The notes under the pieces were generated by a model, which worked only from the letters and a program-made list of their open reading frames with translations, searched no databases and had not been told where the DNA came from. Below are positions 1-9,342 of a stretch of 64,000 bases of DNA, one piece after another. Position 1 is the first letter of the stretch. Each line of letters starts with the position of its first letter. The stretch is from Shewanella ulleungensis (GTDB taxonomy: Bacteria > Pseudomonadota > Gammaproteobacteria > Enterobacterales > Shewanellaceae): contig NZ_BMQW01000006.1 of NCBI RefSeq assembly GCF_014648315.1, forward strand, positions 124,001-188,000. Direction: 5' to 3'. Made by a program: the position numbers and the translations under genes.

Positions 1-2
1 TA

Positions 3-278
3 TATTTTATTTCACACGGAACACGGTTTTCAAATTTAATCATGTCAAATAAATATATGGCAGAAATTGGTGCGGCAAGTTTTTCAATATATTTGATTCA
101 CCTTTTACTATTATATTTTTATGGTACTTTTTTGGGTTTGGATATGGATGTTTATGACAGTTTATGGTTTCTGGTAGCATTGATAACGATTGTAACTTCA
201 CTAGTTTTTCATAAAAAAATTGAGGTAAAATTGCATTATAAATTTAAATACTTTTTGGAACGTTATATTAAGAGATAA
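3..278 (+). CDS. Acyltransferase family 3 protein, C-terminal end (cut by window edge)
   Basis: The reading frame is open from the first bases of the window, so the true start lies outside; the ATG at 42 is probably internal. What remains is about 91 residues with a FSIYLIH motif followed by hydrophobic segments and a basic tail. This matches the last membrane helices of OafA/YrhL-type acyltransferase 3 proteins, which O-acylate surface polysaccharides or other envelope glycans at the inner membrane. A surface-polysaccharide role would suit the HAD-UbiA gene downstream, but the substrate cannot be read from this fragment. Family call fairly confident, function unknown. Confidence 0.6.
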   Translation, partial: YFISHGTRFSNLIMSNKYMAEIGAASFSIYLIHLLLLYFYGTFLGLDMDVYDSLWFLVALITIVTSLVFHKKIEVKLHYKFKYFLERYIKR

Positions 279-340
279 AATAAGATTATATCTATTAGCT
301 GGGTAAAAAGTGAACGTTTCTTTAACAAGAGAATCCATGG

Positions 341-648
341 TTGGTCGATTTTCATACGTACCTATTAAAAAAAAGAGATAAAAATAACTTGTTTGCTCTA
401 GCCTGTGAGATCTAAAAGCACTCTTTTTCTTTGCCTTTATAATTAATATGCTTAAAAGTCTTGATAATATATCTGATTGGATTTCCCTTATAAATAAATA
501 GCTTGGTGTCATTGGTGTCTGTTTACTCGTACTAAGCGCAGTGATATCAGGTGCGCAAAGTTGGGCCGATTGCTACGAGTTAGGGACATTAAAACTCATG
601 TGGCTGCGTAAATATCACCCCTTCGCTAATGGTCTTCCCAGCCAGCAG
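341..648 (+). repeat. Direct repeat copy 1 (left part of an ISAs1-type element)
   Basis: About 308 bp that recur in the same orientation at 3242-3561 with scattered substitutions and small indels. The shared stretch covers the upstream part and the start of an ISAs1-type transposase gene and ends at the same point in both copies, in the codons for PSQQ. Together the copies bracket the HAD-UbiA gene. Confidence 0.75.
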
Positions 649-769
649 AACCGTAATGGTCGCATCTTCAGAGGAGTGTCAAAGCAATCCTTGCTCGATG
701 CCTTGTTGAGTTGGGTCAACGAGCATCGGCTTAGCACAGTCTTCTATTGCGATTGATGGGAAAGTGCTT
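460..769 (+). pseudogene. ISAs1-family transposase, N-terminal fragment (decayed)
   Basis: Translation gives the conserved N-terminal block of ISAs1 (H-repeat) transposases: VLSAVISGAQSWADCYE, LKLMWLRKYHPFANGLPS, then FRGVSKQSLLDALLSWVNEH and, after a frameshift near 740, SIAIDGKVL, the segment carrying the first catalytic Asp. An in-frame stop near 499 also breaks it. Only about the first third of a roughly 370-residue transposase is present. After AIDGKVL the frame runs directly into group II intron maturase sequence, so the element was interrupted or rearranged before decaying. Not functional. Confidence 0.8.
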
Positions 770-1225
770 AAAGAGAGGTTTGAAGCCTGTGGGCTTGAGC
801 TTCACCCAACGAAAACCAAAATTGCGTATTGCAAGGATAGTTCAAGAAAAGGTAATCACGAGAACATTAGTTTTGACTTTTTAGGGTACACCTTCAGACC
901 ACGTCTTTGTCGGAATAAACAAACACAGGGTATCTTTGTCAGTTTACGCCCGCAGCGAGCAGAAATGCTCAAAAAGGGATGATAAAGAAAATTAGAATGC
1001 TAGGTATTCGAAAGCTAACAGATTTAATTCTTGAGCAAATAACCAGGTGGATCAATCCAATCATCAACGGTTGGATAAACTACTATGGCAGCTTCTGTCG
1101 TTCCGAGTTGTACAGGGTCTTGCTCGAGGTAAACAAAGCGTTAATCTGGTGGGCGAGGCACAAGTAGAAACTTCAACGACGCAAAACGAGAGCGGGTAAG
1201 TTTATGGAAAAACTTGACTATTACA
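770..1225 (+). pseudogene. Group II intron reverse transcriptase/maturase, C-terminal remnant
   Basis: The first frame carries FEACGLELHPTKTKIAYCKD and FDFLGYTFRPR, standard end-of-RT-domain motifs of bacterial group II intron proteins. After a frameshift near 975 a second frame carries the maturase (GIIM) segment NPIINGWINYYGSFCRSELY and ends in WWARHK. An in-frame stop at about 1165 is followed by still-recognisable KLQRRKTRAGKF. The catalytic YADD region and everything N-terminal are missing. I could not find a convincing intron domain V downstream. It is fused in frame to the ISAs1 fragment upstream, suggesting the intron once sat in that IS and that an internal deletion joined them. Confidence 0.8.
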
Positions 1226-1267
1226 ACGAGCCTAGATGAAAACAGCATACTTAGAAGCGGTATTAAA

Positions 1268-1333
1268 TACTGGATTAAGTGATATGGCTAATTAATGAAC
1301 TCTCATGCGGTTGCCCTGGGCGATATAGCCCTG
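1268..1333 (+). repeat. Possible IS right-end sequence, copy 1
   Basis: A stretch containing CTCATGCGGTTGCCCTGGG closely resembles 3007-3073, which has CTCATGCGGTGGCACTGGGG, each preceded by a related AT-rich sequence. It lies where the 3' end of the upstream IS remnant would be expected, so a terminal repeat is likely, but no matching inverted left end was verified. The remaining stretch to 1504 is AT-rich and probably holds the promoter of the HAD-UbiA gene; I see nothing else in it. Confidence 0.45.
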
Positions 1334-1504
1334 TTATCATTAATCTAAAGCAAAATAATCAATTTAGCGGGTAAGTTTAATTATCTGATATTATGTTCAA
1401 CATCATTATTTTAGAATCGTTTGCTCTGAAATACTTTGAATTAAGTTATGTACATTAGAAAGCATTTTTTCATTGAATAAATTATTTCCATCTGGAGCAA
1501 GGCT

Positions 1505-3004
1505 ATGGAAAGCGTAAATTTTGATATATATGAAGTTGCAACCTCAGAGGTTTATACAACTGAACAGGAACTTTATAATTGTCTTAAAACATTAAATGAT
1601 GGTGTTCCGGTTATTGTAGATTTTGATGAAACACTTTGGTTACGAAATTCAACAGAAACATTTTTATCGAATGTTTCTCCATCCTTATGGGTCGGGTTTT
1701 GGCTACAATTACTGGGTTTAGTTCGCCCTTGGTGCTGGTTGTCTCCAAAGGATCCAGACCATACTAGAGATTGGGTCCGTGTACTGACCATTGTGATAGT
1801 CGCTCCGTGGTCTATCTGGCAGTGGAATAAAGTTGCCGTGAAACTTGCAAAACAACATCTCAACCAGAACCTATACCATGCACTGATACAGTCAAAGCAA
1901 CCAGTTATGGTGGCTAGTTATGGTTTTGGTTTTGTAATACAACCATTATTAGATGCGTTAAATGCTTCATGGCCCTTAATAGTGGCAAGTGACCTCAAAA
2001 CTGCACCTAATTTGAGAAAAGAAGGTAAAGGGGCTGCTGTTGTGAAAGTATTAGGAATTGAGGTTGTTCAAAAAGGACTTTCTATTAGCGACAGTAAATT
2101 GGATAGCGATTTATTGGCAATGACCCGCTATTCGGCCCTTCTGCAGTGGCCAGAGGCAAAATATCAACAAGCTGGTTTAAAACCAATGCTGCCCTTTGTT
2201 TATCTTAAAAAAATAAAGAGACCCGATGAAAGTTACTTTACTCGTGCAATTTTGGGGCATGACTATTTACTATTACTATTGATATTTAGCCTAGCTAGCA
2301 CTACTCCACTATTAAGTGCTTTATGTTTATTGTTATTTGTATTGAGTTACTTTACCGCATATGAAATTGGTTATTATGAAAATGATCGACTGGGTTTAAT
2401 TAATGAATGTAAGCCTAAAGTATCAAAAGACTACCATAAACTTGCCCATAATTTTGTTCCGTATTTTTCTTGGATTATGTCAGGTCTACTTGCCATACTG
2501 GCTTCTATTGTTGCGACCCAAGTTAATGGGCTCCGAAGTATATTTTATCATGACAACATTTACTCTAGTGCTATCCATATTTGGTTGGTTTTTGTTGTTT
2601 TACTCATTAGTGTTCGACTTGTTTTTGCATGGTTTAATCGTCTACCTGAAATTGGGCGAATCGTACCGATGCTCGCTCTCCAGTTAGCGAGAACCACTGG
2701 ATATTTGCTGATTTTTACAACTAGCATGGCCGGAGTACTTTTTTGTATTAGTCAAGCACTTAGTCAGTGGATTCCTTACATGATTTATCGGTTTGGAGGC
2801 TCTCGTAATCAGTTTCCAATCCATTTAGTTAACTTCATGTTGCTGCTGTGTTTTTTAATTATTGAAAGTCTGAATTATGGGGGAAGTTTTTCAACAATTT
2901 GGCATTATTGGCTGACATGGGTTCTTGTCGGCTACAGTATGCTAAGAGCAGCAATTGAACTTAGAACCTTTATTAAACATCTCAAGCTGCAGCGGAGTGA
3001 TTAA
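1505..3004 (+). CDS. HAD-type phosphatase domain fused to UbiA-like prenyltransferase membrane domain
   Basis: The 499-residue protein has two parts. The N-terminal ~230 residues show HAD motifs: VDFDETL (motif I nucleophile Asp), VASYG (motif II), a Lys in RKEGKGAA (motif III) and SDSKLDSD (motif IV). The C-terminal half has about seven hydrophobic helices typical of UbiA-superfamily enzymes. Its first Asp-rich loop reads ENDRLGLINE instead of the usual NDxxDxxxD, so prenyl-diphosphate binding is altered or lost. HAD-UbiA fusions are known in envelope-glycan loci, where UbiA relatives such as DPPR synthase act on polyprenyl phosphates. A lipid-carrier phosphatase/transferase role is inference. 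The gene stands alone, AT-rich, between two IS remnants, which suggests acquisition by transfer. Confidence 0.7.
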   Translation: MESVNFDIYEVATSEVYTTEQELYNCLKTLNDGVPVIVDFDETLWLRNSTETFLSNVSPSLWVGFWLQLLGLVRPWCWLSPKDPDHTRDWVRVLTIVIVAPWSIWQWNKVAVKLAKQHLNQNLYHALIQSKQPVMVASYGFGFVIQPLLDALNASWPLIVASDLKTAPNLRKEGKGAAVVKVLGIEVVQKGLSISDSKLDSDLLAMTRYSALLQWPEAKYQQAGLKPMLPFVYLKKIKRPDESYFTRAILGHDYLLLLLIFSLASTTPLLSALCLLLFVLSYFTAYEIGYYENDRLGLINECKPKVSKDYHKLAHNFVPYFSWIMSGLLAILASIVATQVNGLRSIFYHDNIYSSAIHIWLVFVVLLISVRLVFAWFNRLPEIGRIVPMLALQLARTTGYLLIFTTSMAGVLFCISQALSQWIPYMIYRFGGSRNQFPIHLVNFMLLLCFLIIESLNYGGSFSTIWHYWLTWVLVGYSMLRAAIELRTFIKHLKLQRSD

Positions 3005-3006
3005 AG

Positions 3007-3073
3007 GCTGGATTTAGTAGTTAGGTTGAAAATTAAACACTCATGCGGTGGCACTGGGGGGCGATACTGGCAG
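3007..3073 (+). repeat. Possible IS right-end sequence, copy 2
   Basis: Resembles 1268-1333 (shared core CTCATGCGGT followed by a CACTGGG-like run and a GCGATA block). It begins directly after the HAD-UbiA stop codon, so that gene is bracketed by two copies of this sequence in the same orientation. The following 3074-3241 is AT-rich and I see no gene in it. Confidence 0.4.
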
Positions 3074-3241
3074 TACTCCAGAAAAGAATAAGTAAAATAA
3101 TGAGATAGATTATAAACTCACGAACATTCATCGTATTAGATGATCAAATTTATCGCCAAACAAAAATTACCACGAGTCAATGTCATGAATGCGAAACAAG
3201 TTTTATCGAAATCCCTCTCACTTGTCAGGGGCTGATTATAC

Positions 3242-3561
3242 TTGATCGCTTTTCATACATCCTACTTAAAAACAAAGAGATAAAAATAGCTTGATTGATC
3301 TCGTCAGTGTGATCAAACAGAGCTCTTTTTCTTTTTCTTTTTCTTTGTCTTTATACTTAATATGCTTAACATCTCGATAAGATTACTGATTGCCGTTCCC
3401 ATATAAATCAAGAACATGATGTCATTGATATCTGCTTATTCGTCTTAAGTGCAGTGATATCAGGTGCGCAAAGTTGGGCCGATTGCCACGAGTTCGGGAC
3501 ATTAAAACTCATGTGGCTACGTAAATATCGCCCCTTCGCTAATGGTATTCCCAGCCAGCAG
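3242..3561 (+). repeat. Direct repeat copy 2 (left part of an ISAs1-type element)
   Basis: Same orientation as 341-648 and clearly homologous over its full length, including the shared non-coding run with AAAGAGATAAAAATA. It ends 50 bp before the 3' end of mnmC, so the insertion lies just beyond that gene's stop codon. Confidence 0.75.
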
Positions 3562-3562
3562 A
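3370..3562 (+). pseudogene. ISAs1-family transposase, N-terminal fragment (second copy)
   Basis: An open frame without a start codon encodes HLDKITDCRSHINQEHD, VIDICLFVLSAVISGAQSW and ADCHEFGTLKLMWLRKY, a textbook ISAs1 transposase N-terminus. The expected ATG at 3363 is out of frame by a small indel. The homology stops abruptly after IPSQQ, where sequence adjoining mnmC begins. This copy is better preserved than the first (no internal stop), but is only about 64 residues. Confidence 0.8.
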
Positions 3563-3611
3563 GCATTGGACCTTACCTGAACGAAGTAGCAGTGTGTTAC
3601 TGCATTTTACA

Positions 3612-5717
3612 TTACATCAATGCTTTTCCTTTTAGCAGTTTGCGTAGCCACATTCTATTAGGGCTTAGCAATGCTTGTAGCTCTAAATTAAGAGGTGACA
3701 GTTCGCCGCATAGGTTTGCGGCGAGGCATTCGGCAACTAGCGGACCTGAGCTTAGACCGCGTGAGCCTAAACCACCGAGAACATATAAGCCTTCGTATAT
3801 CGGTGCAGGTGTGGTTTGCCAGTAACGTTGCCATAGGCTGGGTTTGTCTTTGGATTGCTGCTGAATACCATATCGATTAAATAACTCTTCAACATCAGTT
3901 GCACATCCCATTACCGGGAAGTGGTCGCGACTGACCATCCTTACGCCGACTCTGGCATCGTTGTTTGAAACATCAATATCGTTTGGCCAGTTTGAATGCG
4001 GGAAGCTTTGCTTCATTTTTAAACTGTTTTCGTGTTGTTCTTGCGGGCAAAATTCTAGATGTTGTGGATCTTTTACATAACTTGCGCCGACGCAATGAAG
4101 GTTATTGTGTTGCGGCGTTAAATAACCATTAGCACATATAACAGTGGTGAGGTGTGCCAATTCACCTTGTGCGGGTACATGACTTACCTGGCCCCTAAAG
4201 CCGGTGATTTGAAGCTGTTTTGTTTGTGGGTAGTCGGTGAGTTGTGCGCCTGAGGCGACAACTAATTGTTGGTGAGTTGCGATGGGGTGCTCAGCATTAT
4301 CAGTAAACAACTGCCAACCTTGTGGACCTGATTCAATACTCTTTATATGACTATTATAAACAACAGTGACTTTAGCTAACGTTTGTGCTTTGGCGATTGC
4401 TGCTTGTGCGAATTTAAACGGGCATGCCCAACCACCTAGTGGATAGTAAAAGCCTGATTTATTAATGTCGAGATTGGCGAGTTGACTCGCGCGTTTGCTA
4501 TCTACCGCTAGCGCAATTTCTGCAGGCCAGTTTTGTCCGTTAATTATTTTTGTTAATCTGGCTTCACTTCGTTCATCAAAACCTGTGTGTAATACACCGC
4601 ACCATTGGTGACCAATGGTAAAACCATCACTCACTAGAGACTCAATTTGGCGGCGGCTAAATAAAAATGCTTGTTGAAAAAACTGACTCAATGGCCCGTT
4701 CTCTGGTGTGAGTAATGGGTAAATTGCCCCTTGCTTATTACCCGATGCTCCATGGCCAAGTTGTGCATCTTTACAGTAAAGAATACTATTTTTACCTCTT
4801 TGTGCGAGTGACAATGCAAGGCTGGCTGCTGCAATGCCACCGCCGATGATGGCAATAGGTTGATTATCGTTAATGCTCTTTGGTGTTGGATTATAGGCAA
4901 ACTGTTGTTTAAGCTGGTGTGCTAATGCATGGCGCTCTGCAATGGCAATATCATCAATGAGCTTTTGAGTTGTTTGTGTTGTGATTGTTCGAGTATTGAA
5001 CCCACATTGACTCAGTTGTTTGCTTATCGTTTGCATTGTTGTTTCTGTGAGCGAATCTTTTGTCGCGATATAAACACTTGCATCATCAAGGCTTAAGCGA
5101 CCACATTGCCACAGTACCGCTGGATTAAAATAGTGATCCCTATGCTCTGATTGACTCGTATCGGGTAGGGCAAGCCAGTGCTGAATCCTTTGGCATTGTG
5201 GAGTTGCAATGGTTTTTAATTGCTTGAGCGGTTCGCCATAATATACATCGACAATAAGCCGTGTATGATTAAGTGTTAAACGCTGGCAACCATTGATGGC
5301 TGCAATTTGGGTGTTTAGCAGTGTGTTAGCCTGTTCAACTAATGGGTGATTTAAGTTGAGTATCCCTTGTTGTGACCATGTTTGTTCAAGTTGCTGACGA
5401 TTGATGGGTTGTTGTGCAAATACAACAAGGTGCACTCGATTTTGAGTATTATTGGCTTGTTGCTGATTTTTGTACTCGATAGCAGATTGTAATAATAGGA
5501 TTTCATGACCATCTGCAAAACCAAATTGCCCGAGGGTGAGTAAATTAGGTTGTTTGTTTGCACTGTGCTGAGCGTCACCGGTTTGCAATACTATATCGAT
5601 ATACTGCTGTACAGATTGATAATATTGATTTTCACAGTCGCTATTATTTCCCAACAATGGGCTTCTATGCAAAGGTTGTTGGGCGTCAGATGCAGATAAC
5701 AAAGTGCTTTTACTCAA
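3612..5717 (-). CDS. mnmC: tRNA cmnm5s2U34 modification protein MnmC
   Basis: The 701-residue protein belongs to the bifunctional family that finishes mnm5s2U at wobble position 34 of some tRNAs: an FAD oxidoreductase removes the carboxymethyl group, then a methyltransferase adds the final methyl. The C-terminal oxidoreductase half is intact, with the dinucleotide-binding IAIIGGGIAAASLALSLA at about residue 288, GASGNKQGAIYPLLTPENG, and GGLGSRGLSSGPL near the end. The N-terminal ~270 residues align only loosely with the enterobacterial methyltransferase domain: where a SAM-binding GTGLNF motif is expected there is FGFADGHEI. This divergent half is what I recall of other Shewanella MnmC proteins. 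It is transcribed away from fabB. IS debris begins 50 bp beyond the stop codon. Confidence 0.93.
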   Translation of the reverse strand: MSKSTLLSASDAQQPLHRSPLLGNNSDCENQYYQSVQQYIDIVLQTGDAQHSANKQPNLLTLGQFGFADGHEILLLQSAIEYKNQQQANNTQNRVHLVVFAQQPINRQQLEQTWSQQGILNLNHPLVEQANTLLNTQIAAINGCQRLTLNHTRLIVDVYYGEPLKQLKTIATPQCQRIQHWLALPDTSQSEHRDHYFNPAVLWQCGRLSLDDASVYIATKDSLTETTMQTISKQLSQCGFNTRTITTQTTQKLIDDIAIAERHALAHQLKQQFAYNPTPKSINDNQPIAIIGGGIAAASLALSLAQRGKNSILYCKDAQLGHGASGNKQGAIYPLLTPENGPLSQFFQQAFLFSRRQIESLVSDGFTIGHQWCGVLHTGFDERSEARLTKIINGQNWPAEIALAVDSKRASQLANLDINKSGFYYPLGGWACPFKFAQAAIAKAQTLAKVTVVYNSHIKSIESGPQGWQLFTDNAEHPIATHQQLVVASGAQLTDYPQTKQLQITGFRGQVSHVPAQGELAHLTTVICANGYLTPQHNNLHCVGASYVKDPQHLEFCPQEQHENSLKMKQSFPHSNWPNDIDVSNNDARVGVRMVSRDHFPVMGCATDVEELFNRYGIQQQSKDKPSLWQRYWQTTPAPIYEGLYVLGGLGSRGLSSGPLVAECLAANLCGELSPLNLELQALLSPNRMWLRKLLKGKALM

Positions 5718-5849
5718 AATATTTTACTCAGGCCACATAACTTGGCATTATTTTACCTGCGTTTATGGAAAGCTGACCACTTAATTGCTCCAAAGCAGCT
5801 ATGATTGCCGCAATTAAGTACCGACATGTACCAAATGGATAGCAAAAAA

Positions 5850-7064
5850 ATGAAAAGAGTCGTGATCACCGGAATGGGTGTTGTTTCAAGTATCGGTAAT
5901 AACAAACAAGAAGTGACCGAGTCACTTAAAGCAGGTCGTAGCGGTATTACCCACTCTGCACAGTTTGAAGAAATGCAATTACGCAGTACAGTTTGGGGTG
6001 ATATTAAAATGAACCCTGCTGACCACATCGATCGTAAAGCACTTCGCTTTATGGGTGATGCAGCCGCTTATGCTTACATTGCCATGCAAGAAGCCATCGC
6101 TGATGCTAATTTGACTGAAGAACAATATTCTAATTTCCGTGTTGGCTTAGTTGCTGGTACGGGTGGTGCGTCGTCTAAAAACCAAGTTCAAGCAGCTGAT
6201 ACGCTACGTGAAAAAGGCGTTAAACGTGTTGGGCCGTATATAGTGCCTCGTATTATGGCCAGTACTGCTAGTGCATGCTTGGCTACGCCATTCAAGATTA
6301 AAGGTGTTAATTATTCAATCAGTTCTGCATGTGCAACTTCTGCACACTGTATCGGCCACGCAGTTGAACTTATTCAAATGGGTAAGCAAGACATGGTTTT
6401 TGCAGGTGGTGCAGAAGAGGTTGATTGGACATTGACCATGGGCTTCGATGCTATGGGCGCGTTGTCGACTAAATATAATGCAACTCCAGAAAAAGCTTCG
6501 CGTACTTATGATGCAGACCGTGATGGTTTTGTTATTTCAGGCGGCGGCGGAATCGTTGTTGTTGAAGAATTAGAGCATGCACTTGCTCGTGGCGCGAAAA
6601 TTTATGCAGAAATAATTGGTTATGGTGCCACATCTGATGGCTACGACATGGTTGCTCCGTCTGGTGAAGGTGCTGTACGTTGTATGCAAATGGCACTTGC
6701 CGATGTTGACGCTCCAATTGATTATATTAACACTCATGGTACATCAACACCTGTTGGTGACATGCGTGAGCTTGAAGCATTACGTGAAGTGTTTGGTGAC
6801 AAAATGCCAGCTATCGCGTCTACTAAGTCTTTAACTGGTCACGCTTTAGGTGCTGCAGGTGTTCATGAGGCTATTTATAGTATGATCATGATGGAAGACA
6901 GTTTTATTGCACCAAGCATTAACATTGATAATCTTGATGAAAAAGCTGCTGGCATGCCAGTGGTGCAAGAAATGCGTAAAGCAGAGTTAAACACCATTAT
7001 GAGCAACAGCTTTGGTTTTGGTGGCACTAACGCAACATTAGTTATGCGCAAGTACAAAGCTTAA
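5850..7064 (+). CDS. fabB: 3-oxoacyl-ACP synthase I (KAS I)
   Basis: Condenses malonyl-ACP with growing acyl-ACP in fatty-acid elongation and is needed for the unsaturated branch. The protein begins [18 protein letters not shown], as in E. coli FabB, and is 404 residues from this ATG (E. coli 406). Catalytic Cys161 lies in [10 protein letters not shown], with the two active-site histidines in [11 protein letters not shown] and [12 protein letters not shown]. The frame also stays open upstream (ATG at 5826 and 5835, TTG at 5805), but family alignment favours 5850; the ribosome-binding site does not decide it. It is divergent from mnmC across a ~130-bp gap that should hold both promoters, and is followed by a strong terminator. 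Confidence 0.95.
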   Translation: MKRVVITGMGVVSSIGNNKQEVTESLKAGRSGITHSAQFEEMQLRSTVWGDIKMNPADHIDRKALRFMGDAAAYAYIAMQEAIADANLTEEQYSNFRVGLVAGTGGASSKNQVQAADTLREKGVKRVGPYIVPRIMASTASACLATPFKIKGVNYSISSACATSAHCIGHAVELIQMGKQDMVFAGGAEEVDWTLTMGFDAMGALSTKYNATPEKASRTYDADRDGFVISGGGGIVVVEELEHALARGAKIYAEIIGYGATSDGYDMVAPSGEGAVRCMQMALADVDAPIDYINTHGTSTPVGDMRELEALREVFGDKMPAIASTKSLTGHALGAAGVHEAIYSMIMMEDSFIAPSINIDNLDEKAAGMPVVQEMRKAELNTIMSNSFGFGGTNATLVMRKYKA

Positions 7065-7094
7065 TTGTATTAGCAGCCTTATCTGCTAAGTACT

Positions 7095-7130
7095 AAAAAA
7101 GCCAGCATTGGAAACAACGCTGGCTTTTTT
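7095..7130 (+). terminator. Rho-independent terminator of fabB
   Basis: GCCAGCATT pairs with AACGCTGGC around a short loop, flanked by six A and six T, 31 bp after the fabB stop codon. Confidence 0.9.
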
Positions 7131-7206
7131 GTGTCTTTTTTGAGGGCTGGGACGACGATATTCCATTTTAGCCTGGAACCTAGAACCTCAAATCAAAATC
7201 AACAGA

Positions 7207-8044
7207 AACACCTGGATCCCTGATAAGAGATCTCAGGGATGACGGGCGAAAAAATGACGGGCGACGAGGTAAAGCATTGGCTTTTCCTACGTCATTCCGG
7301 CAGTGCTGTTAAGCCGGAATCCAGGTGTTGGTTTTCCGCTTTTACACAAAGTCAACAGCAACACCTGGATCCCTGATAAGAGATCTCAGGGATGACGGGC
7401 AGTAGGGTTAGCTACTTTGGAGGCCTCATAACGCCGACTACTCTGTCATTTGTTCATTCGTATTCAGTTGACGCCCACAACTCCGTCTTTTTGCTCATTC
7501 GTATTCAGTTGACGCCCACAACTACGTCATTCCGGCAGTGCTGTTAAGCCGGAATCCAGGTGTTGGTTTTCCGCTTTTACACAAAATCAACAGCAACACC
7601 TGGCTCCCTGATACAAGCACTCAGGGATGACGGGCATTTGGGTTAGCTACTTTGGAGGCCTCATAACGCCGACTACTCTGTCATTTGTTCATTCGTATTC
7701 AGTTGACACTCACTACTTCGTCTTTTGCTCATTCGTATTCAGTTGACACACTACAACGTCATTCCGGCAGTGCTGTTAAGCCGGAATCCAGGTGTTGCTT
7801 TACGCATTTAACAAGGCCAACAGAAACACCTGGATCCCTGATAAGAGATCTCAGGGATGACGGGCAGTAGGGCATTCAAATAGCGCCCACTACTTCGTCT
7901 TTTGCTCATTCGTATTCAGTTGACACTCACTACTCCGTCATTCCGGCAGTGCTGTTAAGCCGGAATCCAGGTGTTGCTTTACGCATTTAACAAGGCCAAC
8001 AGCAACACCTGGAACCCTGATACAAGCACTCAGGGATGACGTGC
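7207..8044 (-). repeat. Cluster 1 of ~108-bp composite hairpin repeats (4 full copies plus one half)
   Basis: Full copies lie at 7291-7400, 7526-7635, 7758-7865 and 7937-8044, with a half copy at 7207-7247. Each has a hairpin GTCATTCCGGC...GCCGGAATCCAG, a ~28-bp spacer, then a hairpin GGATCCCTGA...TCAGGGATGAC. The inner flanks CCAGGTGTTG and CAACACCTGG pair with each other, so a copy can fold into a stem with two side hairpins. Between copies lies a second short motif, TCATTCGTATTCAGTTGAC. Strand is given as minus because cluster 2 (15195-17712) has the same unit in the opposite orientation. No credible coding sequence between fabB and pdxB. Confidence 0.9.
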
Positions 8045-8056
8045 GGGTGGGGCAAC

Positions 8057-8082
8057 ACCTAGTACCTAGTACCTAGTACCTT
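8057..8082. repeat. Short heptamer tandem repeat (CTAGTAC)
   Basis: About three and a half copies of CTAGTAC directly after hairpin cluster 1. A related CTAGAAC sits on its other flank near 7179, and a longer CTAAAAC array adjoins the third hairpin cluster at 23 kb. Confidence 0.7.
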
Positions 8083-8205
8083 AAGCCTGTAAGCGAAGCG
8101 TTCAAGAATAACGGTTTCTCTCGTCCAACTTCTAGCTTTGGTATAAGATACGGGCCATAAAAGTGCGATGTGAAGTCGTTAAATTCGCTGATAATAAGAT
8201 TCCCG

Positions 8206-9342
8206 ATGAAAATAATTGCTGATGAAAATATGCCTTATGTCGATGCCTTGTTTGGCGACTTAGGTGAGATTGAATATGTTAATGGCCGCACATTAACGCC
8301 TGAGCAAGTGAGTGATGCTGATGTGTTACTTGTGCGTTCAGTTACAAAAGTGAATGCTGCATTACTTGATAAGGCTAATAAGCTTAAGTTTGTTGGCAGT
8401 GCGACCATTGGTACTGATCATGTTGAAGTAGATTATCTTGCTCGGCGCGGTATCCCATTTACCAACGCTCCAGGTTGTAATGCGACGGCAGTAGGTGAAT
8501 ACGCTTTCATTGCCATGTTAGAACTTGCACAACGCTCTGGTGAATCTTTACAAGGTAAAGTTGTTGGGATTGTAGGTGCTGGCAATACAGGCACTGCGGC
8601 AGCTAAGTGTTTACAAGCGTATGGTTTGCAAGTGCTATTGTGCGATCCCGTAAAGGCTGAGCAGGGCGATAAGCGCGAGTTTGTCTCGATCGATACTTTA
8701 ATTGCCCAGGCTGACATCATTAGTCTACACGTACCAATCACTAAAGATGGCGAACATAAAACCTGGTATTTATTCGATGAAACACGCTTAAATCAATTAA
8801 AACCCAATACCTGGTTACTTAATTGTTGCCGTGGTGAAGTCATTGATAATCGAGCGTTGATTAAGTTTAAACAGCAACGAGACGATGTAAAACTGGTACT
8901 AGATGTATGGGAAGGTGAGCCTAATCCTATGCCTGAGTTAGTCGCATTAGCTGAGTTTGCTACACCGCATATTGCTGGTTACAGTTTAGAGGGAAAGGCG
9001 CGTGGAACTTTTATGTTGTATCAAAAATTATGTGCCGTGCTGGGTCTTGAAGCTAATAAATCACTAACCAGTTTGTTGCCGATTTTTCAGTTTAGCCAAA
9101 TCAGTGCTCAAACAGAATTAACCGAAGCACAATTATTGACATTGTCGCGCCTGGTGTATGACTTGCGTGACGATGATCGAAAATTCCGTGGTTGTTTTAA
9201 CACTTCATCTGGTTTTGATTTAATGCGCAAACAACATACTTATCGTCGTGAATACAATGCAATTTCGTTAACTCAAATACAATCAACTGAACAACGTAAT
9301 GGTATTAATCAAACTATGTTGACAGCGTTAGGCTTTAATTGA
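8206..9342 (+). CDS. pdxB: Erythronate-4-phosphate dehydrogenase
   Basis: Oxidises 4-phospho-D-erythronate with NAD in the DXP-dependent branch of pyridoxal phosphate synthesis. The start at [11 protein letters not shown] gives 378 residues, the length of E. coli PdxB; the frame is open 36 bp further up but without family support. Visible features are the D-isomer dehydrogenase fold with a Rossmann motif GIVGAGNTG near residue 120, the conserved VRSVTKVN and [12 protein letters not shown], and a PdxB-type C-terminal dimerisation domain after about residue 285. It precedes asd by about 190 bp, an order also seen around pdxB-usg in enterics. Hairpin cluster 1 ends about 160 bp upstream. Confidence 0.95.
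   Translation: MKIIADENMPYVDALFGDLGEIEYVNGRTLTPEQVSDADVLLVRSVTKVNAALLDKANKLKFVGSATIGTDHVEVDYLARRGIPFTNAPGCNATAVGEYAFIAMLELAQRSGESLQGKVVGIVGAGNTGTAAAKCLQAYGLQVLLCDPVKAEQGDKREFVSIDTLIAQADIISLHVPITKDGEHKTWYLFDETRLNQLKPNTWLLNCCRGEVIDNRALIKFKQQRDDVKLVLDVWEGEPNPMPELVALAEFATPHIAGYSLEGKARGTFMLYQKLCAVLGLEANKSLTSLLPIFQFSQISAQTELTEAQLLTLSRLVYDLRDDDRKFRGCFNTSSGFDLMRKQHTYRREYNAISLTQIQSTEQRNGINQTMLTALGFN

Noticed and set aside
5811..5834. FabR- or FadR-type operator in the mnmC-fabB gap
   Set aside because: A weak GTAC-centred inverted repeat exists, but the match to known sites is too poor to call.
7685..7870. 61-codon frame between fabB and pdxB
   Set aside because: It lies wholly inside hairpin element copies and their linkers.
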